The position numbers were made by a program, and so were the translations under genes. A DNA stretch of 64,000 nt from NCBI RefSeq assembly GCF_020882245.1, contig NC_083598.1:27565858-27629857 (forward strand), given 5' to 3'. Origin of the DNA: Rhopalosiphum padi. Its lineage: Eukaryota > Arthropoda > Insecta > Hemiptera > Aphididae. The notes beneath the pieces are model-generated. The model saw only the letters and a program-made list of their open reading frames with translations, searched no databases and was not told the origin of the DNA. How positions within the stretch are numbered: position 1 is the stretch's first letter; each line of letters starts with the position of its first letter. Below, one piece after another: positions 30,601 to 38,500 of this stretch.

Positions 30601-33600
30601 GGGTATCAAGAGGGTCCCCAAGGGCCATCGAAAAATGCTCTAGAGCCAAAAAATGAGGGACCAGTAGAGAGGAATGGTGGTGCTTTGCAGTTTGATCTAT
30701 ATGATTGTCCTTCCGTTAATTTTATCTCCGCCCAAACGGTATTCTCTTGGGTCTATTCGAATACAACACCTATATTGAACTTATTCTCTTTTATGTGCTT
30801 CGCGCCAATATTTGGTACATCCAAGGGCAATTTATATCTTTTTGAAAATTATTGAACTACACAAATAAATTTATCAGTCAGAGGTCGAGAATTGAATTTG
30901 GATGGTTTCAACTAACTAAAAGCAACTATAGGTATTTAAAAATATTATTTAGAGAAGAAGATATTAGAATACCTAGTCATAAATTATATGTTATTCAATA
31001 ACTGATAATTATTAAACTAATTTAATATGATATTAATCATAAAAACTATACATTTATGACTTGATATATTGTATTATTGATTACAGTATTGTACACAATA
31101 TTACAGTTAGGTAACGGTATTTTTGCAAAGTTCTATAAATGAAATTCCATCATTTGATATTTATAATTCATTTTATTTTTAAACTTATCATAGACCATTC
31201 AAGGTTCTTCATCATATCCTCATTATTATAAATCTAATTTTGTGAATAGTTACCTATTTTACGATATTTATTTCTAGTATACTCATATCGTTCATGATGG
31301 TTCCATCCATCTATGTTTTGAACAACTAATATGTCTTGTTTGTAATTCATTGTATTTTATATTAATTATTTATCAAATATTAATTTTATACTTCAAACAT
31401 ATTAAATTAATTTATTTAATTATAATGCATTTGTTTTTGTTATTGTTTAGGAATCGAATAAATGCTGCAATAGTACAATTGACTGATAGTGGTGAACTTA
31501 CAAGGCTAGAAAATAAATGGTGGATTGATGAGTGTGGTTACGAAGCAAAGGTAAATAAAAAATAAATACATTTTCTGATGTTTTAGCAATATCATCCTCT
31601 TAATGGTAATTAATTTTTTTAATTTTATTCATTGATATCTATAAAGTTATTTAATATTGTAATATGACCAATATTAGGTATTAAATATTAAAATCAAATT
31701 GAACATTTGCTAAAAAAAAATATATATATATATTTATAAAATTCATAAATATTAGAATGATTAACAATGAGATAAAGTCGTTTATTAAATAGATTAATAT
31801 AGTATTCTGTTAAACGAATCCTTAAATTTATTTTGAATAATTCCAATATTACTTTCATTTATTATTGACGTATATTTACGATGATATTTACAGTTGTCCA
31901 TTATTTATAGACGACTATTTTATCCAAAATGTATATCGTCAATCGTTATTTTTTCAACTCTTTTTACCCCCTCCACCTCCGCACCATATATTTTTATGTT
32001 TGAAGCTTTTATAAAAATTATAAAGAACATTGAGAAATTACTAAAATTATATCATGCGATGTTGACTAAATGCTACCTAAATTCACTTCAGCGATTTAAT
32101 AATATACATGGTTATTTAGTAATGAAATGATAGAAATCTCAGTTTTGGGAAAAAAAATAATGTATAAATAAAACAATCCGAAAGTCATTTATTTTTTTTA
32201 AAGAAAAATACTTCAAGGCTTGGCCACTTAAAGACCGTTTTAAACAAAAACGATAGTTGAATTTTTAAAACTTTACTTTCAGTCCATTTGCTTGTTCGCA
32301 GTTTTACATTACTAGCAACCCGCAAACGAAAAAAAGAGGGAAAAAATAGGTTATAGCAGCAATTTATGTCCTTTTTTTATTTTGAACTTGGTGCAGGAGT
32401 GCGATGGTAACTTTTCTCGCTTCTCTCTTTCCTTGTCGTGCGCCATAAAACACGAAATATCACTGAATTTTATTAAAAATAAAAAGTCTAAAATTGCCAG
32501 CGTTTTACATACCGCACGTCTTAATTCCCGCAGGAGTCTTTCCGCAATGCTGAGCTGACGTTAAACAACATTGCTGGTATATTTTACATACTAGTACTGG
32601 GACTCATCGTGGCCATCGCCGTGGCATTGTTCCAGTTCTGCTACCGGACGCATTCGGATCAAGCCAACTCAAAAGTAATATGATTATTATATATTTCGTT
32701 GCATTTAAATATTATGATGCTTTATAAATAATGCAATATTGTTAGTGTTGTATAATATGCATAATTTTGCTTCGAGTATCTGCAGCGGTTGAATGCTCTC
32801 AAATTCTAATGGTATTACGTGTTCACGTTATACATCGTTCTTCAGTATGTGTGTGTATGCGTGTGTGCTTTTGATGTTTTCAGATATAATATTGTTATTA
32901 ATGAAAATGTGGTTTTTAATGATAGGCGACAATTCTTATGACCGGCATAGTAACAACAATATTATTTTAGTATTATAAGGTAATAAAATATAAATACAAA
33001 CAAAGTTAGTAATAAAATACATAATATAACTAATTTTTTTTAAATTGTCATTTTTATACATATAGTTTTTATCAATGCTCTATAGCAGACGCTCATAAAC
33101 AACTATATTTAGTTTTGTTATTTAAAGATTTATTGAATACTAAATGGTTCTAAAACAACACATCTTACTAGATTTAATGTTCAGGACCTGTTAATTTGTA
33201 CTCATGACTATGTTAAAAAAAAAAAAAAAATGTTTTTCAGTTTTAATTTTTAGAGAGCATTTTTTTTATTTTGGGCTTATGAGAAGTTTAAAAATAAATA
33301 ATTTTAGTTTTTTTTTTTCTTATATTAGCCTAACCACGTTAATTTTACCATATTTTCAAAAAAGTCAATTCATTCATATTTTGAAATCAAAAAATGTTTG
33401 ACATTTTCTCATCATTATTGTTATAGTATATTGTAATAATTATTTGGTTACATTTATGCTGAAGATAAAACTCAAGTTGTCACAATAATTCTAATGAATA
33501 ATATTAATATAATTTGTATACAAAAATAGTAATACACTATGTTGTAGGCATGTAGACAAATAAGGCGTTTTACTAAATGCCTAGGCATATATTCAAAGCA

Positions 33601-35477
33601 TTTAATTTTTATGAAATTTCACTATCCACCTAGACATTTAGTTAAATGTATTAGTACAAATATAAAAAACTGAATAAAAAGATTATATTATAGTTACAAA
33701 TGTTTGTAAGTTTTTAGTTATTACTTGTTGTTACATGTTATTATTCGGTGGCATTTGCTAGAATATTTAACATTTTTTTTAAACATAAACGCCGATCGGT
33801 TCGACATTGCCGTTTTCCTATAGTGTACTTACTACTAGTACTAAAGACTATAGCCTATATTGTATAATATAATATACTCGTTCTATCGTTTACGTCTATC
33901 ACATCTAATTATTAATTACTTATATATATATATTATGATTTAAGTTTTAAAACAATAGTACCGATGGGCACGAAATTAAACATGTTTTATATTATATCTA
34001 CGTGTTCTACATATTAATAAATAATACACAATTTTTTTTTTATTTAAAAAGCAATAAATAATTAATAGAAAATATAGTTCAATTATAAAAATAATACAAA
34101 ATGTTTCATTTTTATTATTAGCCTGACTTGAGTAGGCATTTAACTAAATGTCTAGGTGGATAGTGAAATTGCATAAAAATTAAATTCTTTGACAATATTC
34201 TTATGACATATAGTCGTCTATCTATATAAAATTAGTATATGTATAGGTACACCACAAATTACACATATTATATTATGGGGACTATGCAATTAATCGATTT
34301 TTACCTACATGGTATATTTAACAATATGACAATGAAAACTTTTGAATGTACTAATTATGATTATATTAATTGTTTATTTATATGAAAAATAAATTCTCAA
34401 TAAACTAATATAGACATTTTTTTAGATTTTATACATTCTTGAAAACCATAACTTATTAATCAATGATAATATCATTAATTAAAATAAGTTACATTTTATA
34501 ATGATTAATATATCTGTATATAGGTATTTTTCAAATAGATCTTAATGTCTAATGTCTATCGTTTGTCTGTCATTCGTTTTGTTATACGATAATACATTTT
34601 AACTTGTATGTACTATATAAACTTCAAAAGGATAAAGATAGTTGGTTAGTATTGCCTAGAGCATTTCCCAAAAGTTTACAATGTTTAGTATTACGATTCT
34701 AGGTAAGTCTTTTTAAAGTTTTAAAATATGTGTATAGGAGTCTTAAAAATATCTACAAAGACTATAAAGAGTAAATAGGTACACTGAATAATTTAATTAT
34801 ATTGATTTCAATATTTTAAAACGTATATAAAACAAATTTAATTACGCTGGCACAATAAATTATTAAAAAATTAAATTATTTTTATGAAAATAATGTTTTA
34901 GTATTACATACTATTTTTTTTTTTATTGTACGTATCATTTTACAAAATATATGCATGAATAATGCTTTACTAAATATTCGGTAAAAAATACCAATAAGTT
35001 TCAAATAGATCTTTAAAAAATTATATTGAAGAAATTGAGAGTATTTTATTCTATGAATAGATAATTTCTCAATTTTCTAAGTAGTTTCCAGAAGTGTTAG
35101 AAACTTGTGCAAAATGTCGAAAACACTCGTAAAATGTAGTTGTTATAAATATTTTTTAAATTTAACAATAAGCTATTGCTTTCAAATATTTTAAATCAGC
35201 TTTTAAAATGTAAAAATTTTAAAGTGAAAAATATTGATAGTATATTTTCTAAAATAAACAGTATATTGAGTGTTTATTACTAAAAAAAACATTATTAAGA
35301 ATTAAATAGATGTCGTTGTTTTCTAAATAAAAATTTAATACTTCTGAAAGTGAAAATGTATTATGTGGATTAATGAAATACATGGTGTCTAAAAATATAC
35401 TATTAATATATAAATATAATAAAACTCATAATAAATATTACTTAACCAAAAAATGCGTGTTATTCACTCATACACAC

Positions 35478-35519
<42 letters not shown>

Positions 35520-38500
35520 CACAATCTCGCTTCTCTGGTATTTTAAAAGTAATCTGCTTTTCCAATTATATATTATAAAATAAACCAACATATTATTTAT
35601 AAACAAAGATTTTGTGACAATTTTAATTTACGCTTTATAACCAACATGCGTGTATTTTTGTACCTACTTTTAACGCAAACAATATTATTATATTATGTCG
35701 ACGAATATCATATGAGACATTTGAAACAAACTGTTTCCATTATGTTCCTTAATAAATGTACCCCAACCACTTAAAATATATGCAAATTAGATGTTGCACT
35801 TACACACGAAAAACACTGTTGTTTTCACTATTATTATTGTTTATTATCCATCACTCACTGTAAACCATGCTTCCAATTGAATCAATTAAAGTTTAATAAA
35901 TTACTGTCAATTTAATTTTATTCCAATAATCATAATATATATATATATTTTGATTGCTGCAATGATAAACCAAAACTTAACTTAACGTGTTGTCTTAAAA
36001 ATTAAAAATTAATTTTCTTGAAACGTAACGATAAATGACATTAGTATCTACTTATAGATATGTCAAGTATTATGATTACAAACGTTTTGTGCATTTCATA
36101 CTGACATACTGTAATATGTGTATTTAGTTAATATAAATATACATTTTCTTCTTATATCTAATATTTTAATTTTTAACTTTATTTAATTAAAAATAAAAAT
36201 TTAATTTTAATTAATTTATGAATTAGAAATATACAAAAATATAAAAATGATAAATAAGTGTTCATACAAATTATTTATGTGTAATAGTTATATCACTTCA
36301 TAGGTATATTATAAATGTATTAATTTGTAAAGTACCTGAAAAAGAGGTGTTCTAGTCTAGTTTCCTACATAAATAATGGTATAATGTAACTTTTATCAAA
36401 AAGCTATACGATATTAAGTAAATTCCACTCATTATCCCAGCAATAGGTTTTAATGGTCTTAAACATATTACCCAAACCGATAAAAAATTTGTTTTGATTT
36501 TTTTTTTTTATGATACAAAAATACAAATTTAAAAAAATGGCATAATGTCACCTTTTAGCAACTATAATCAAACAAAGTGACATAGATAGTAGCAGAAAAT
36601 TTATTTTATAGTAAAGAATAATATATTAACGTCACCTGCGGGTTATTGCACTTACTTTAATAGAAAAAAGTTTAAAGAACAGGCAAATCCCACTATGCTG
36701 TTTTTTGGCTTTTAATTTTATAATGAGTTCAAATGTTCAAGACTGTCATTTTTAATAATATATACTTTTTATTTATTTATATAATTAATAAGAGTTCATT
36801 TGATGTCTTCTACCTAATACATTTACAAAAATATTTTTCATAAATTTACATTAACGTTTTTATATTTTTTATGCTCATCATTATGACTTAAAATATATTT
36901 TAATATTGAAATATACAAATAAAATATGAAATCAAACTTAACATTTTATTTTAAATAAATACATAAGTAAAATATATCATCCAATTTTTTTTTTTTAAAT
37001 AATAATTGGTTATAAAAATTTATAGTTGAGACTTAGTTTTGGAGTTTTGGGAGCATAAAACATAAATATTTGTCTATGGTCACTTACTAGATTCGTTACA
37101 TTGTATTTTTTACATTATCTTATATATATATACTATAATAGACATACATTGAAACCATTTTATTGTAATTGTACTCTTCCTTACACATAGCAAATGTATG
37201 ATAACGAACTTTTTTTTACTATATAAAAACATGATAGGTTAAATTACAAACCATTATCGTTATAAAATATTAGTAATGGTATAATATTTATTAAAATATA
37301 TGATATATTAAATAATTTATAAACCTATATCCTAAGCCCTAATACGTATTGCTATCAAGTGGTAATTATATTGAGTTTATTTATGACATTTTGATAATTG
37401 TATTATTGAAATGTTTAATTGAATTAAGTGAATTTCTAGATGTGATAACAATAAAAAAAAACAATCGTGTAATTTTTTATTTAATTAATTATAATTGAAA
37501 TACTTTACAGAGTAATAACCAGTTAGTGATCTCATGTGTTCAATTATTTTTTGTTAACGGAAAAAGTTGTAGAAGTAAGGGAGTCTGAATAAATCCCTTT
37601 GGGCTTAGCTATGGCTGCCCGCAAAAAACCCTCCCGCTTCATCGAGACTGTGGCTTATCGGCCATCAATATAAGATCAAAATCCAATTTCGTTGACAAAT
37701 TTTTTTCTCGTTGATATATGACTATATTCCATCGAGACCTAAGAAAAAAACTGATATTTCATTACTTAATAAATAAAATACAGACTTTTTTTTACGATAA
37801 ACTCAACCGTGATCGTTTGACTATATTATTATACTGATACTTTGAAGTGCAACTAAGGTTAGATTTATATAGGAATACATTAGTTATATTATAATAAGAA
37901 ATATTATTTGAAATTCTTACGAAGATAAAAAAAAATAGAGATTGTACGAAACTAGTGAATTATATTACTATATGCATTATTAATTATATTTTTATCAATG
38001 TTATTTATACTTTTCATTGGTTTATATTAATGATACTTACGAATAATATAAAAACAGAATACGGATCTTGATTCTTTTATTGTTAAATATTAATACATTT
38101 TTTATTTCTCGTATTTTCTATCTAACCTATAACAGCAAAATATCGCTATAACATACAAAAAATTTAAATGTTATTGAAATACTATATTTTCTTGTATCTT
38201 GAGTTTTTCAATAGGCTTAAAAATAGTAACAGGTCATATACAAGTGTCTGGTTGCGTATTCAAATTATTTACTGATGCGCTTTGTTTATATTATTGTAAT
38301 ATGGTCTTTGTGGATATTTACTATAAAAATTTCTTTTGGCGTTTAACAAGCGCAAAACATAAAACGAACACATCGATTTGTGTCCATGGGATGTCGGGTG
38401 TTCGTTCGTAATATATAGCCCACCACGGAAAACCGTTAATAATAAATATTGTTTTCGTGCGCAAATGCTACTGCCGATGAAGAATTAGAAAAATTATCGT

